The notes below the pieces were generated by a model. That model did no database searches. It was given only the letters and a program-made list of their open reading frames with translations, and was not told the origin of the DNA. Position numbers and translations under genes: made by a program. Below, in pieces: positions 16,199 to 25,668 of a stretch of DNA of 64,000 nucleotides. The stretch's first letter is position 1, and each line of letters starts with the position of its first letter. This DNA is from Vibrio sp. VB16 (GTDB lineage: Bacteria > Pseudomonadota > Gammaproteobacteria > Enterobacterales > Vibrionaceae), in contig NZ_CP087590.1 of the NCBI RefSeq assembly GCF_015594925.2, forward strand, positions 496,001-560,000. Reading direction: 5' to 3'.

Positions 16199-17092
16199 AT
16201 GAATGACCAAGCTTTTGTAGAACAGTTCCTCGATGCTTTGTGGATGGAAAAAGGGCTTTCTGAAAATACCCTGTCTTCATATCGAAATGATCTTTCTAAG
16301 CTGATTAAGTGGATGGAAGATAATAACTTAACGTTTACCACTATTACTATTTCTGATTTACAAGATTATCAAGCGTGGTTAACAGACGAAAACTATAAGC
16401 AGACGTCTAAAGCGAGAATGCTGTCAGCGATTCGCCGTTTATTTCAATATTCGTATAGAGAAAAAGTGCGAACTGATGATCCTAGTGCATTGCTAATTAG
16501 CCCTAAGTTGCCAAAGAGATTACCTAAAGACCTTTCTGAACAACAGGTTGAGTCTTTGTTAGATGCACCAGACCCTAATGACCCTTTGGAACTAAGGGAT
16601 AAAGCGATGTTAGAGCTTCTCTATGCGACAGGGCTACGAGTGACTGAGCTGGTTAGCTTAACAATGGAGAATATGAGTCTGCGTCAGGGTGTCGTTCGTG
16701 TTATAGGCAAAGGTAATAAAGAACGTTTGGTCCCTATGGGAGAAAATGCAGTCGATTGGATTGAAAACTTTTTGCAGGATGGACGGTCTATTCTATTGGG
16801 TGAAAAGAGTTCGGATGTGGTTTTTCCTAGCAAAAGAGCCAAGCAGATGACAAGACAGACATTTTGGCATCGAATTAAACACTATTCAGTGATCGCGGGA
16901 ATAGATACAGACCTGTTGTCACCCCATGTATTAAGACACGCATTTGCTACACATTTGCTTAATAACGGGGCAGATCTCCGTGTGGTGCAAATGTTATTAG
17001 GACATAGTGACTTATCAACAACGCAAATTTATACTCATGTTGCCACGGAAAGGTTAAAACAGATCCATTCGCAGCATCATCCTAGAGCATAA
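16199..17092 (+). CDS. xerD: Site-specific tyrosine recombinase XerD
   Basis: A 297-residue recombinase that, with XerC and FtsK, resolves chromosome dimers at dif. In Vibrio it also serves integrative phages. The N-terminal SAM-like core-binding domain covers about 1-90. The catalytic residues are all present: R147 (TGLRVTEL), K171 (GKGNKER), H243 and R246 (HVLRHAFATH), H269 (LLGHSDLS) and Y278 (TQIYTHV), each one less than in E. coli XerD. First gene of the conserved xerD-dsbC-recJ-prfB-lysS group; dsbC follows 29 bases after its stop. Confidence 0.96.
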   Translation: MNDQAFVEQFLDALWMEKGLSENTLSSYRNDLSKLIKWMEDNNLTFTTITISDLQDYQAWLTDENYKQTSKARMLSAIRRLFQYSYREKVRTDDPSALLISPKLPKRLPKDLSEQQVESLLDAPDPNDPLELRDKAMLELLYATGLRVTELVSLTMENMSLRQGVVRVIGKGNKERLVPMGENAVDWIENFLQDGRSILLGEKSSDVVFPSKRAKQMTRQTFWHRIKHYSVIAGIDTDLLSPHVLRHAFATHLLNNGADLRVVQMLLGHSDLSTTQIYTHVATERLKQIHSQHHPRA

Positions 17093-17121
17093 ATAAGTAA
17101 TAATTTTAAAAGGTGTTATTA

Positions 17122-17949
17122 ATGAGCGTGTTACGCAATATATTGATTTTAGCTACTCCATTTTTCGTTGCGGCATGTGATGCCGCGGATACAAATGCTT
17201 CGGATACTACAAGTGCCGTTGAGGTGACGACCCCGATACAAGAAACCGTAGACAGCGCCGCTGAAGCTGGAAGTCAGTTTGATGAAGCCAAATTAAGGCG
17301 TCGTTTTGAAGCAATGGGGGTGAGTATTGTTTCTATTGCACCCGCAAGCATCGATGGTTTATATGAGGTTGAGACATCGAGCGGGTTGGTTTTCTCGAAT
17401 GCACAAGGAGATCAATTTATCGCGGGTACTTTGTATGCACTTGGTGACAATGGTGAATATGTGGATGTGCTTGCCGAGCGACAAGCGCCACTTAATGCAG
17501 AAAAAATAGAACAATACACCGAAGACATGATTGTTTACCCCGCTGAAAATGAAAAATATGTGATTACCGTATTTACCGATACAACGTGTGGATACTGTGT
17601 GCGATTGCATCGCCAAATGAAAGACTACAATGATTTAGGTATTACGGTTCGCTATCTTGCTTATCCTCGCCAAGGTCCAACAGGTGAAGTGGCTCAAGAA
17701 ATGGCCAATGTATGGTGTGCAGAGGATCCAGCTAAAGCAATGACACTATCTAAATCGGGGCAACCTTTCAAAGCAGGAACCGCGGATATAGAGCAGTGTG
17801 GGCAAAAAATTATGGAGCAATATGCATTGGGTCGTGACTTAGGTATCAGTGGTACGCCTGCTGTATTTCTACCAAATGGCAAATTGTTGGCCGGATATAT
17901 GCCACCAGCGGGTATGTTCCAACGCATTGAACTAGAGATGGCACAATAA
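17122..17949 (+). CDS. dsbC: Protein disulfide isomerase DsbC, apparently a lipoprotein
   Basis: A 275-residue periplasmic disulfide isomerase. The thioredoxin-fold active site is CGYC (C156, C159 in FTDTTCGYCVRLHRQM), and a second, structural pair occurs in VWCAEDP and IEQCGQK. The cis-proline loop is GISGTPAVFLPNG. The N-terminal dimerisation domain spans about 53-120. I use the ATG at 17122 (AAGG 9 bases upstream) rather than a GTG at 17113. The signal peptide ends in FVAAC-D, a lipobox-like sequence, instead of the AxA cleavage site of E. coli DsbC. It is followed by a roughly 30-residue Ser/Thr/Ala-rich tether. The Asp after the cysteine would favour inner-membrane retention by E. coli rules. 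Confidence 0.93.
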   Translation: MSVLRNILILATPFFVAACDAADTNASDTTSAVEVTTPIQETVDSAAEAGSQFDEAKLRRRFEAMGVSIVSIAPASIDGLYEVETSSGLVFSNAQGDQFIAGTLYALGDNGEYVDVLAERQAPLNAEKIEQYTEDMIVYPAENEKYVITVFTDTTCGYCVRLHRQMKDYNDLGITVRYLAYPRQGPTGEVAQEMANVWCAEDPAKAMTLSKSGQPFKAGTADIEQCGQKIMEQYALGRDLGISGTPAVFLPNGKLLAGYMPPAGMFQRIELEMAQ

Positions 17950-18116
17950 ATACGATGATCATATGAAAGTCGGGTAGTCATTAATTTTCCTTCTAATACC
18001 TCCTTTTTATATATAAGGGTGTTTTAGAGAGAAAGATCATTCGGCTTTCAAATGCCATTGCAAGCTGGCTATTTGCTCTAAAGACCTATTTCACACACCG
18101 AGTAACCTAATTCATC

Positions 18117-19853
18117 ATGACAGAAATAAAACGCCGTCCTCAAATAGACCTTTCAAACCTTCCGGATTCTATTCCTGAATTGCTTAGGCGCATCTATATC
18201 AGCAGAGGTATAGATAATATTAGCCAGCTTGAAAAATCGGCCCAAGGGTTACTTTCTTATAAAGCACTGGGTGGGATAGAAAAAGCCGTAGAGCTACTTT
18301 TTGCCGCTATTGAGCAGGGTAAGCGAATTATTGTTGTGGGCGATTTTGATGCCGATGGCGCAACCAGTTCGGCTTTGTCAGTACTCGCATTACGAGCTCT
18401 CGGTTGTCATAACGTTGACTATCTCGTTCCCAATCGGTTTGAAGATGGGTATGGGTTGAGCCCAGAAGTGGTTGATCAAGCCATTGAGTATAAAGCCGAT
18501 GTCATCATGACTGTGGATAATGGCGTCTCCTCTATCGAAGGGGTAAAATACGCTAAACAAAACAACATTCAAGTCATCGTTACCGATCACCATCTACCGG
18601 GAAAAGTCCTTCCCGATGTTGATGCGATGGTGAACCCCAATCTAGATTCGTGCCAATTCCCATCCAAATCTTTGGCTGGTGTTGGTGTGGCTTTTTATCT
18701 GATGCTTGCGCTTCGTGCGTTCATGAGAGAGCGAAATTGGTTCTCATTGAAAGGTATACCGGTACCTAATCTTGCTGAGTTTCTGGATCTGGTGGCGTTA
18801 GGGACGGTTGCCGATGTGGTTTCTCTTGATGAGAATAACCGTATATTGGTCCATCAAGGTGTTCAGCGAATTCGTGCAGGAAAAGGACGCCCCGGTATTC
18901 AGGCGTTGATTGAAGTATCAAAGCGCGATGCGCGTCGTTTGATAGCCGCAGATTTTGGCTTTGCTTTGGGCCCAAGGATTAATGCAGCTGGTCGTTTAGA
19001 TGATATGTCATTTGGTGTTGAGTTGTTGATGAGTAATAACATACACGCCGCAAGAAGAATGGCCAGTGAGTTAGATGGATTAAATCAAACTAGACGTGAA
19101 ATAGAACAAGGCATGAAACAAGAAGCGATGGCGTTTTGTGAGCAGCTACAATTTGGTGAGGACACCGAACTTCCCTATGGGATAGTGTTGTTTCAGAGAG
19201 ACTGGCATCAGGGGGTTATTGGAATTGTAGCCTCTCGAATTAAAGATGAATTTCATCGTCCAGTCATTGCTTTCGCTGACGGTGGCGATGGCGATATAAA
19301 AGGGTCATGTAGATCCATCCCCGGGTTGCATATGCGCGATGCTCTGGATCTTTTGGATACAACTCATCCGGGTTTAATTCTTAAGTTTGGTGGCCATGCT
19401 ATGGCGGCCGGTTTAACCATTAAAGAAGAGAACTTCCAGACCTTCGCGTCACTATTTGATGAGATTGTACGCAACAAGCTTGATGAGTCCGCATTGCAAG
19501 GTATTGTTTTATCTGATGGTGAATTACAGCCAGAACAGTTCTCAATGAATACCGCTACGGAACTTCGAGAAGGTGGCCCTTGGGGACAAAATTTCCCTGA
19601 ACCTATCTTTGATGGTGAGTTTAGACTACTGCACCAAAAATTGGTTGGTGAGAAGCATCTGAAAATGATGGTGGAACCACTTTTCAAAGGACAGCCTACT
19701 AATATAATGTTGGATGCTATCGCATTTAATGTGGATTTAAGACGCTGGCCTGATGCCACTGCAAAAACAGTCAAGCTTGCTTTCAAGCTTGATATAAATG
19801 AGTTTAGAGGCAATCAGTCATTGCAATTGATGGTTGATCATATTGATTGTTAG
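18117..19853 (+). CDS. recJ: Single-strand 5'-3' exonuclease RecJ
   Basis: A 578-residue DHH-family exonuclease (577 in E. coli) acting in RecF recombination, mismatch and base-excision repair. Metal-binding motifs are readable: VVGDFDADGATSSAL, MTVDNGVSS, VTDHHLPG, LVALGTVADVVSL, FALGPRINAAGRLDDM and, in the DHHA1 domain, LKFGGHAMAAGL. The C-terminal OB-like domain (about 460-578) completes the protein. It lies downstream of dsbC after 167 bases and upstream of prfB, as in E. coli. It is complete, with no sign of disruption. Confidence 0.96.
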   Translation: MTEIKRRPQIDLSNLPDSIPELLRRIYISRGIDNISQLEKSAQGLLSYKALGGIEKAVELLFAAIEQGKRIIVVGDFDADGATSSALSVLALRALGCHNVDYLVPNRFEDGYGLSPEVVDQAIEYKADVIMTVDNGVSSIEGVKYAKQNNIQVIVTDHHLPGKVLPDVDAMVNPNLDSCQFPSKSLAGVGVAFYLMLALRAFMRERNWFSLKGIPVPNLAEFLDLVALGTVADVVSLDENNRILVHQGVQRIRAGKGRPGIQALIEVSKRDARRLIAADFGFALGPRINAAGRLDDMSFGVELLMSNNIHAARRMASELDGLNQTRREIEQGMKQEAMAFCEQLQFGEDTELPYGIVLFQRDWHQGVIGIVASRIKDEFHRPVIAFADGGDGDIKGSCRSIPGLHMRDALDLLDTTHPGLILKFGGHAMAAGLTIKEENFQTFASLFDEIVRNKLDESALQGIVLSDGELQPEQFSMNTATELREGGPWGQNFPEPIFDGEFRLLHQKLVGEKHLKMMVEPLFKGQPTNIMLDAIAFNVDLRRWPDATAKTVKLAFKLDINEFRGNQSLQLMVDHIDC

Positions 19854-20003
19854 ATGAGTTTCATAAATGCTTGCCGTTTTGAGCGCATTTCGTTCGAATC
19901 TATTATTCAAATGAATTAATAGTATTACAATTTTTTCTGTATCTTCATCACATTTTTGAGTAGAATTCTTCGGTTAAATTCTATTCATAAATGTTGAGTA
20001 AAC

Positions 20004-21102
20004 ATGTTTGAAATCAATCCTATTAAAAACCGCTTACAGGACGTGACACAGCGCACGAATATCCTGAGGGGGTACCTTTGACTATGACGCCAGAAAAGAG
20101 CGTCTAGAAGAAGTAAATGCAGAATTAGAACAACCAGATGTATGGAGCGAACCTCAGCGAGCACAAGCGCTAGGCAAAGAGCGTTCTTCTTTAGAAGCCG
20201 TGGTTGAGACCATTGATCTTCTTGATCAAGGTGTCGAAGATGTTGACGGTTTACTTGAGCTTGCGGTTGAAGCTGAAGACCAAGAAACCTTCGATGAAAT
20301 AGAGCCTGAACTTGCCGAGCTTGAATCCAAGTTAGAAAAACTTGAGTTTCGCCGTATGTTTTCCGGTGAGCACGACAGCTCAGATTGCTATATTGATCTT
20401 CAATCAGGCTCTGGTGGTACTGAAGCGCAAGATTGGACCGCTATGTTACTTCGTATGTATCTTCGTTGGGCTGAATCCAAAGGCTTTAAGACCGAAGTCA
20501 TTGAAGTCTCTGGAGGGGAAGTCGCTGGTTTGAAATCGGCTACTGTGCGGATATCAGGTGAATACACCTACGGTTGGTTACGCACAGAAACAGGTGTACA
20601 TCGCTTGGTTCGTAAGTCGCCGTTTGATTCTGGTGGTCGTCGGCATACTTCTTTTGCTTCTGCATTTATCTATCCGGAGATTGATGACAACATCGCTATC
20701 GACATTAACCCTGCTGAGCTTCGTATCGATGTATATCGTGCATCGGGTGCCGGTGGGCAGCACGTAAACACCACAGAGTCGGCGGTGCGTATTACCCACT
20801 TGCCAACCAATACCGTGGTTCAATGTCAGAATGATCGTTCGCAGCATAAAAACAAAGATCAAGCGATGAAACAGTTAAAAGCAAAACTGTTTGAGCTTGA
20901 ACTACAAAAACAAAATGCAGAAAAACAAGCGAATGAAGATTCGAAATCAGATATCGGTTGGGGCAGCCAAATTCGCTCTTACGTATTAGATGATTCTCGT
21001 ATTAAAGATTTACGCACCGGAATTGAAAACCGCAATACACAAGCGGTTCTTGACGGTGATCTAGATAAATTTATCGAAGCCAGCCTGAAGTCAGGCTTGT
21101 AA
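20004..21102 (+). CDS. prfB: Peptide chain release factor 2, programmed +1 frameshift
   Basis: RF2 recognises UGA and UAA stop codons and releases the peptide. The gene is split in two frames: codons 1-25 (20004-20078) end in CTT followed by an in-frame TGA, and the remaining 340 codons run from 20080. Skipping one base gives 365 residues, the E. coli length. The stop-recognition tripeptide is SPF (KSPFDSGGRR), and the catalytic loop is GGQ (YRASGAGGQHVN). The residue equal to position 246 is alanine, the common, more active form, not the threonine of E. coli K-12. It has a 23-base gap to lysS, so the two form an operon. Confidence 0.97.
20067..20082 (+). promoter_or_regulatory. RF2 autoregulatory frameshift site
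   Basis: AGGGGG TAC CTT TGA C: an internal Shine-Dalgarno-like purine run, the slippery CTT codon and a UGA in the poor context of a following C. When RF2 is scarce, ribosomes pause at UGA and slip +1. The sequence is the classical bacterial arrangement. Confidence 0.96.
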
Positions 21103-21125
21103 GCGCATTATAAGGGCAAAATAAA

Positions 21126-22640
21126 ATGACTGAACAGGTACAACAGCCAAACGTAGAAGAGAATAAGCTGATTGCTGAGCGTCGTGCTAAATTAGATAAC
21201 ATCCGCACTAACTGTAAAGCAAATGGTCACCCTAACGATTTTCGTCGCGATAGTTTAGCGGGCGATATTCAAGCGCAATTCGGTGAAAAAACGAAAGAAG
21301 AGCTAGAAGAGTTGAGTCTAACTGTTGCTATTGCTGGTCGTATTATGGCTAAGCGTGGTCCATTTTTAGTGATTCAAGAAACCTCTGGCCGCATTCAAGC
21401 TTACGCTGCGAAACCGGTTCAAAATGAATTAAAAGAAAAATATCAGGGCTTAGATATCGGAGATATCGTTGGCGTAAAAGGTGTTCTACATAAATCAGGT
21501 AAAGGTGATCTTTACGTGAATATGGAAGAGTATGTATTGCTGACAAAAGCATTACGTCCATTGCCTGAAAAATTCCACGGTTTAACCGACCAAGAGATGC
21601 GTTACCGTCAGCGTTACGTTGACCTTATTGTGAACGAAGACTCTCGTACCGCTTTCATTATCCGTTCTAAGCTGGTCACTGCAATTCGTAATTTCATGAT
21701 TTATAAGCAGTTCATGGAAGTAGAAACACCAATGATGCATGTTATCCCTGGTGGTGCAGTTGCACGTCCATTTATCACCCATCACAATGCGTTAGATATC
21801 GATATGTATCTCCGCATTGCACCTGAGCTGTATTTGAAGCGTTTAGTCGTAGGTGGTTTTGATCGCGTATTTGAAATTAACCGTAGTTTCCGTAATGAAG
21901 GGCTTTCTCCACGACATAACCCAGAATTTACTATGATGGAATTCTACATGGCGTACGCAGATTACAATGACCTTATGGATCTGACCGAAGAGATGCTGCG
22001 TACGGTGTCTTTAGAGGTACTTGGTGCGACTTCAATGCCTTACGGGGAAGAATTGGTAGAGTTTGGCGGCACATATCCTCGAATGAGTATGTTAGAAGCG
22101 ATTAAACAGTACAGCCCAGAACGCGCTGACATACAGTCGATGACCTATGATCACGTACAAGATCGTGATTTTATGGTGAATATTGCTAAGTCTTTACATA
22201 TCAATGTTGAACCATTCTGGACATGTGGACAACTGCTTGAAGAGATCTTTGGTGAAACGGCTGAACCACAACTGATGCAGCCAACGTTCATCACAGAGTA
22301 TCCAGCAGATATCTCGCCACTTGCTCGTCGTAATGATGATAATACCTTTATTACCGATCGTTTTGAGTTCTTTATTGGTGGTCGTGAAGTGGCTAACGGC
22401 TTCTCTGAGCTTAATGATGCAGAAGATCAAGATGCTCGGTTTAAAGCACAGCTAGACGCAAAAGATGCTGGTGATGATGAAGCGATGTACTACGACGCAG
22501 ACTATATCACGGCTCTAGAACACGGTTTACCGCCAACAGCTGGTCAAGGTATTGGAATCGACCGTTTAGTGATGCTGTTTACTAACACGCATACTATTCG
22601 CGACGTTATCTTATTCCCAGCAATGAGACCGCAAGCGTAA
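21126..22640 (+). CDS. lysS: Lysyl-tRNA synthetase, class II
   Basis: A 504-residue homodimeric enzyme that charges tRNA(Lys). The N-terminal OB-fold anticodon domain (about 60-150) includes VAIAGRIMAKRGPFLVIQE. Class II motif 2 is FRNEGLSPRHNPEFTMMEFY and motif 3 is GQGIGIDRLVMLFTN. Length matches the E. coli enzyme (505). It follows prfB in the same operon and ends at a very strong hairpin terminator. No T-box or leader peptide is apparent. Confidence 0.97.
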   Translation: MTEQVQQPNVEENKLIAERRAKLDNIRTNCKANGHPNDFRRDSLAGDIQAQFGEKTKEELEELSLTVAIAGRIMAKRGPFLVIQETSGRIQAYAAKPVQNELKEKYQGLDIGDIVGVKGVLHKSGKGDLYVNMEEYVLLTKALRPLPEKFHGLTDQEMRYRQRYVDLIVNEDSRTAFIIRSKLVTAIRNFMIYKQFMEVETPMMHVIPGGAVARPFITHHNALDIDMYLRIAPELYLKRLVVGGFDRVFEINRSFRNEGLSPRHNPEFTMMEFYMAYADYNDLMDLTEEMLRTVSLEVLGATSMPYGEELVEFGGTYPRMSMLEAIKQYSPERADIQSMTYDHVQDRDFMVNIAKSLHINVEPFWTCGQLLEEIFGETAEPQLMQPTFITEYPADISPLARRNDDNTFITDRFEFFIGGREVANGFSELNDAEDQDARFKAQLDAKDAGDDEAMYYDADYITALEHGLPPTAGQGIGIDRLVMLFTNTHTIRDVILFPAMRPQA

Positions 22641-22658
22641 TCACTGCAGTGAATTGAA

Positions 22659-22694
22659 GATAAGACCACCGCCAATGCGGTGGTCTTATCTTTT
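22659..22694 (+). terminator. Terminator after lysS
   Basis: A perfect 14-bp stem (GATAAGACCACCGC with GCGGTGGTCTTATC) and a CAAT tetraloop, followed by TTTTG. Confidence 0.95.
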
Positions 22695-22732
22695 GTACCG
22701 ATGTTAATGCCGAGTTATCGAGAATACAATTC

Positions 22733-23107
22733 ATGGAATATCAATTTGTTAAAGGTTTAACTGGTGAGTACCGCATTAAGTGCAGTATGGGTCACGAAGT
22801 AATTGGTCGTTGGTTAGAACAAGAAATATATACCGATAAAGTCCGTATTGCGTCACTACTGGTGGCAATAGAGCAGATAAAATCAGAAGATTCCCAAGAG
22901 TATTCGCTGCTCGGTAAAGAAATCAGCATTGTAATTCGACGAGACGAAGTGACCGTCCAAGAAAACGCATTAGCGCATGAAGATGATACGTTGCATGACA
23001 GCGAATTCGATTTTTATGACTGTGAGAGCGATGCCGGTTGTGGTTTCGAAGACTTTGAGCAACTCATCCAGTCTTGGTGTGATTTCATCAAGTATAACGC
23101 TAAGTAA
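22733..23107 (+). CDS. yacL: YacL family protein (UPF0231)
   Basis: A 124-residue acidic protein. The start MEYQFVKGLTGEYRIKCSMGHEVIGRW and the C-terminal FYDCESDAGCGFEDFEQLI match the E. coli YacL/UPF0231 family. No enzymatic motif or membrane segment is seen. Function unknown. No strong ribosome site precedes the ATG at 22733. An MFS transporter gene starts 43 bases after its stop. Confidence 0.85.
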   Translation: MEYQFVKGLTGEYRIKCSMGHEVIGRWLEQEIYTDKVRIASLLVAIEQIKSEDSQEYSLLGKEISIVIRRDEVTVQENALAHEDDTLHDSEFDFYDCESDAGCGFEDFEQLIQSWCDFIKYNAK

Positions 23108-23150
23108 GCATCCTCAGTTCAGGCCAAATCACGTTTCGTTAAAGGGTATC

Positions 23151-24365
23151 ATGAGCAGCTATCTCCATTTCATTCGCCAGCAATGGCCGTTATTGTCATT
23201 TGGTTTTTTGACCGTGTTCATTGGAAATGTCGGACAATCTTTCTTTTTAAGTTGGTTTGGCGCAGACATCCAGAACGACTTAGCCTTGTCGGCGACTGAT
23301 TACGGAATGATATATGCTATCGCAACGCTTTGTAGCAGCATGACTATTATGTTTGTTGGCGGGTTAGTCGATAAGTGGAATGTTCGTCGTTTTGTTACGC
23401 TTGTCGCCGTCATATTAGTGATAGCTTGTGTCGTTATGTCTTACGTTATTTCTCCCATCATGCTGTTCTTTGCTTTTTATATGTTGAGATTAACGGGGCA
23501 AGGGTTACTTCCTCATACCGCACAGACCACTATGATTCGTTCATATTCTCATCAAAGAGGAAAAGCGATTAGCTTAGCGTCTAGTGGTGTCGCATTAGGT
23601 GAAGTGATTTTACCTATCATTGTTGTGCTATTAATCAGCTGGCTAGGTTGGCGTTCAAGCTGGCTAGTTTTTGCAATGATAGTGGCTTTTGCTTACTTAC
23701 CGCTTGCTCACATTCTGTTGGCTAAATCGCCTCACATTAAACCTAATGTTAAAAAAACCAATGTTCAGGGACAAGCGGATAATAAAAGCGGTCGGCGACA
23801 CGTGTTATCAGATTGGCGATTTTGGGCGATTTTACCCGCTGTTATGGCTGCGCCTTTTGTCGTGACTGGCGTGTTTATACAGCAAAATTTTCTGTTAACT
23901 CAAAAAGAGTGGGCACCCAGCTTATTGGCAAACAGTTTTATTGCTTACGGTATCATGCATTGGTTAAGCTCGATGGTGACCGGAAGTTTGGTAGACAAGT
24001 ACAGTGCGAAGCATTTACTTCCTTTCATGATCATCCCTTTGTTTTTTGGATTATGTGTACTTTCCGTATTCAACCAAAGCTGGTCAGCCGTTGTATTTAT
24101 GACGTTATTTGGTATGGGAATTGGGGTGTCGGGTCCAGTGATAAACGCACTGTGGGCTGAAGTTTATGGAACCGAAAACATCGGTGCAATCCGTTCTATG
24201 ATGACCTCACTGATGATTTTTGCTACCGCCGCCGCGCCGTGGATTTTCGGTTTCTTCATCGAACTTGGATGGAGTGAGCGCACACTATTTGGTGCACTTT
24301 CAATGGTTATTTTCTGTATTGGAATGATGGTACTGCCTGCTTACCGAGCGTATCTAAAGCGATAA
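23151..24365 (+). CDS. MFS transporter, substrate unknown
   Basis: A 404-residue major facilitator protein with about 12 hydrophobic segments and a polar central loop (about 205-225, NVKKTNVQGQADNKSGRR). The MFS motif A variant GGLVDKWNVRRF lies between helices 2 and 3 and is repeated as GSLVDKYSAKH in the second half. I chose the ATG at 23151 because AAAGGG lies just upstream. A longer frame exists but would overlap yacL by 130 bases. It resembles the oxalate/formate-like or sugar-acid MFS branches, but no substrate can be assigned. Its stop lies inside a 10-bp inverted repeat. Confidence 0.8.
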   Translation: MSSYLHFIRQQWPLLSFGFLTVFIGNVGQSFFLSWFGADIQNDLALSATDYGMIYAIATLCSSMTIMFVGGLVDKWNVRRFVTLVAVILVIACVVMSYVISPIMLFFAFYMLRLTGQGLLPHTAQTTMIRSYSHQRGKAISLASSGVALGEVILPIIVVLLISWLGWRSSWLVFAMIVAFAYLPLAHILLAKSPHIKPNVKKTNVQGQADNKSGRRHVLSDWRFWAILPAVMAAPFVVTGVFIQQNFLLTQKEWAPSLLANSFIAYGIMHWLSSMVTGSLVDKYSAKHLLPFMIIPLFFGLCVLSVFNQSWSAVVFMTLFGMGIGVSGPVINALWAEVYGTENIGAIRSMMTSLMIFATAAAPWIFGFFIELGWSERTLFGALSMVIFCIGMMVLPAYRAYLKR

Positions 24366-24394
24366 CGTTATCCATACTTGCAAGGTTATCGCTT
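24357..24394 (+). terminator. Hairpin at the end of the MFS gene
   Basis: AAGCGATAAC (24357-24366) pairs with GTTATCGCTT (24385-24394). The stop codon is in the left arm. There is no T-tract, so termination strength is uncertain. Confidence 0.5.
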
Positions 24395-24419
24395 ACTAGG
24401 ATCTAACTATGAGAGCCAG

Positions 24420-25283
24420 TTAGGCCAACGGTAGGTAGATCTTTGTGATTAATTCGTTTTCATTCACTTCATGAACAAAGTTCATATATTGGAAAAAACA
24501 AGGGAAATCTCTTAGATCTTGGCCACTTTTTGGCAACCATTGTTGGTATAAATAATAGACTGTGTCGCTTATGGAATCATGGCTACCATGATGAATTGCC
24601 AAAGCACATCGACCCGATGGAATGATACCCGCCTTTACGCCAAACTCATTTTCTGGGACAGCACCTTCATGGCTTCCACAGATCTCAAATCGAAAACTTT
24701 CTTCTACGGTATCATTTGGGTCACCGTAGGGAACACCAAAGGTTTCATTGTTCTTAATAGGGGATAGACCAGTAGATTTTCTCCATGCGATAAACTTACT
24801 CGCCGTATCATAAACCTTTTGAGGATTACCTTTGTGTTCTATAAGGGCAACAGGTCTTTCGTCAAAATCGATAACGTTAACGTCCATTATTTTATCTCCG
24901 TTAATAGGTGGATTAAATTCATATTTTGAGTGCCAAAATGGCCACTCCGGACGACGTCTAAATTGAGAAGGCGATTGCTCAAATATCCTTGAAAATGCAC
25001 GAGAAAATGCTTCTGGGCTATCGAAATGAGCTTCATAGGCGATATTTGTAATACTTTGTTCTGGTTCAAACACTAACCGAAACGAAGCACGTTTCATTCT
25101 ACTAAGCTGAACAAATTGGATAACGCTTAATCCCATATATGATTTAAAAATACGATGAAAATGAAATTTTGAGCATGCCGCAACGCGGCTTAGCATTTCA
25201 AGTGACATATCGTCATCTAAGTTACTACTTATATAGTCGCAAACTCTTTTTATCTGTTTTTTATGGCATTCAGAAATATTCAT
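24420..25283 (-). CDS. AraC-family regulator with GyrI-like domain
   Basis: A 287-residue regulator. The N-terminal part (about 8-110) holds two AraC helix-turn-helix motifs (LEMLSRVAACSKFHFHRIFK and ITNIAYEAHFDSPEAFSRAF, then FEQSPSQFRRRP). The C-terminal part (about 130-287) is a GyrI/Rob-like effector domain that binds small or amphipathic molecules. This layout is like Rob and SoxS-related proteins with fused sensors. It is convergent with the upstream MFS gene and divergent from glnK. It may control the neighbouring MFS transporter, but no operator was identified. Confidence 0.88.
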   Translation of the reverse strand: MNISECHKKQIKRVCDYISSNLDDDMSLEMLSRVAACSKFHFHRIFKSYMGLSVIQFVQLSRMKRASFRLVFEPEQSITNIAYEAHFDSPEAFSRAFSRIFEQSPSQFRRRPEWPFWHSKYEFNPPINGDKIMDVNVIDFDERPVALIEHKGNPQKVYDTASKFIAWRKSTGLSPIKNNETFGVPYGDPNDTVEESFRFEICGSHEGAVPENEFGVKAGIIPSGRCALAIHHGSHDSISDTVYYLYQQWLPKSGQDLRDFPCFFQYMNFVHEVNENELITKIYLPLA

Positions 25284-25480
25284 TTTTTCTCTATGTACTT
25301 TTATCGTCTCATTGACCTAAATGTGTAATAAACATTAATGCATTCAGGTTAATTTAGAAGTCACGCAAATGATACTGTTAGATAACCCCAGATACCTGAT
25401 TGAGATTGCGGTATTCCTTTTAATTTTCCTCGGCCAATCCCCCTGTATTCATACCCCGATTCAGTGTTGAAACTATAACC

Positions 25481-25497
25481 TGCACAAATTTGGGGCT
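25481..25497 (+). promoter_or_regulatory. Weak NtrC-like site upstream of glnK
   Basis: TGCACAAATTTGGGGCT keeps 9 of 12 conserved positions of TGCACC-N5-GGTGCA. It lies about 50 bases further from the promoter than the better site at 25530, a spacing seen for paired NtrC enhancer sites. Confidence 0.4.
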
Positions 25498-25529
25498 TGC
25501 TTTATTCCTGCCTTAATTTAGTGAGTCTT

Positions 25530-25548
25530 GCGCACCAATACGGTGCGA
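25530..25548 (+). promoter_or_regulatory. NtrC (NRI) binding site upstream of glnK
   Basis: GCGCACCAATACGGTGCGA is a near-perfect palindrome (CGCACC-N5-GGTGCG) close to the NtrC consensus. Its centre is about 95 bases upstream of the predicted sigma-54 start. Confidence 0.65.
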
Positions 25549-25609
25549 AAATTAGAGCTTGCTTTGTTTTTAAACACTAAAGATTAACAAAAACAATGAG
25601 ATATAAAAC

Positions 25610-25625
25610 TGGCACAGCTCTTGAT
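25610..25625 (+). promoter_or_regulatory. Sigma-54 promoter for glnK-amtB
   Basis: TGGCAC-N5-TTGAT matches the -24 element (TGGCAC) exactly and the -12 element (TTGC) in three of four bases. It lies 44 bases before the glnK start. The 385-base region 25284-25668 otherwise shows only the two NtrC-like sites. Confidence 0.65.
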
Positions 25626-25668
25626 TGTTATTTCACTGTTAAAGGAATATATGCTCAGAGAGGATGCA

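Noticed and set aside
19364..19813. 149-codon frame antisense to recJ
   Set aside because: It lies wholly inside the recJ coding region on the opposite strand and shows no domain; it is a shadow of a real gene.
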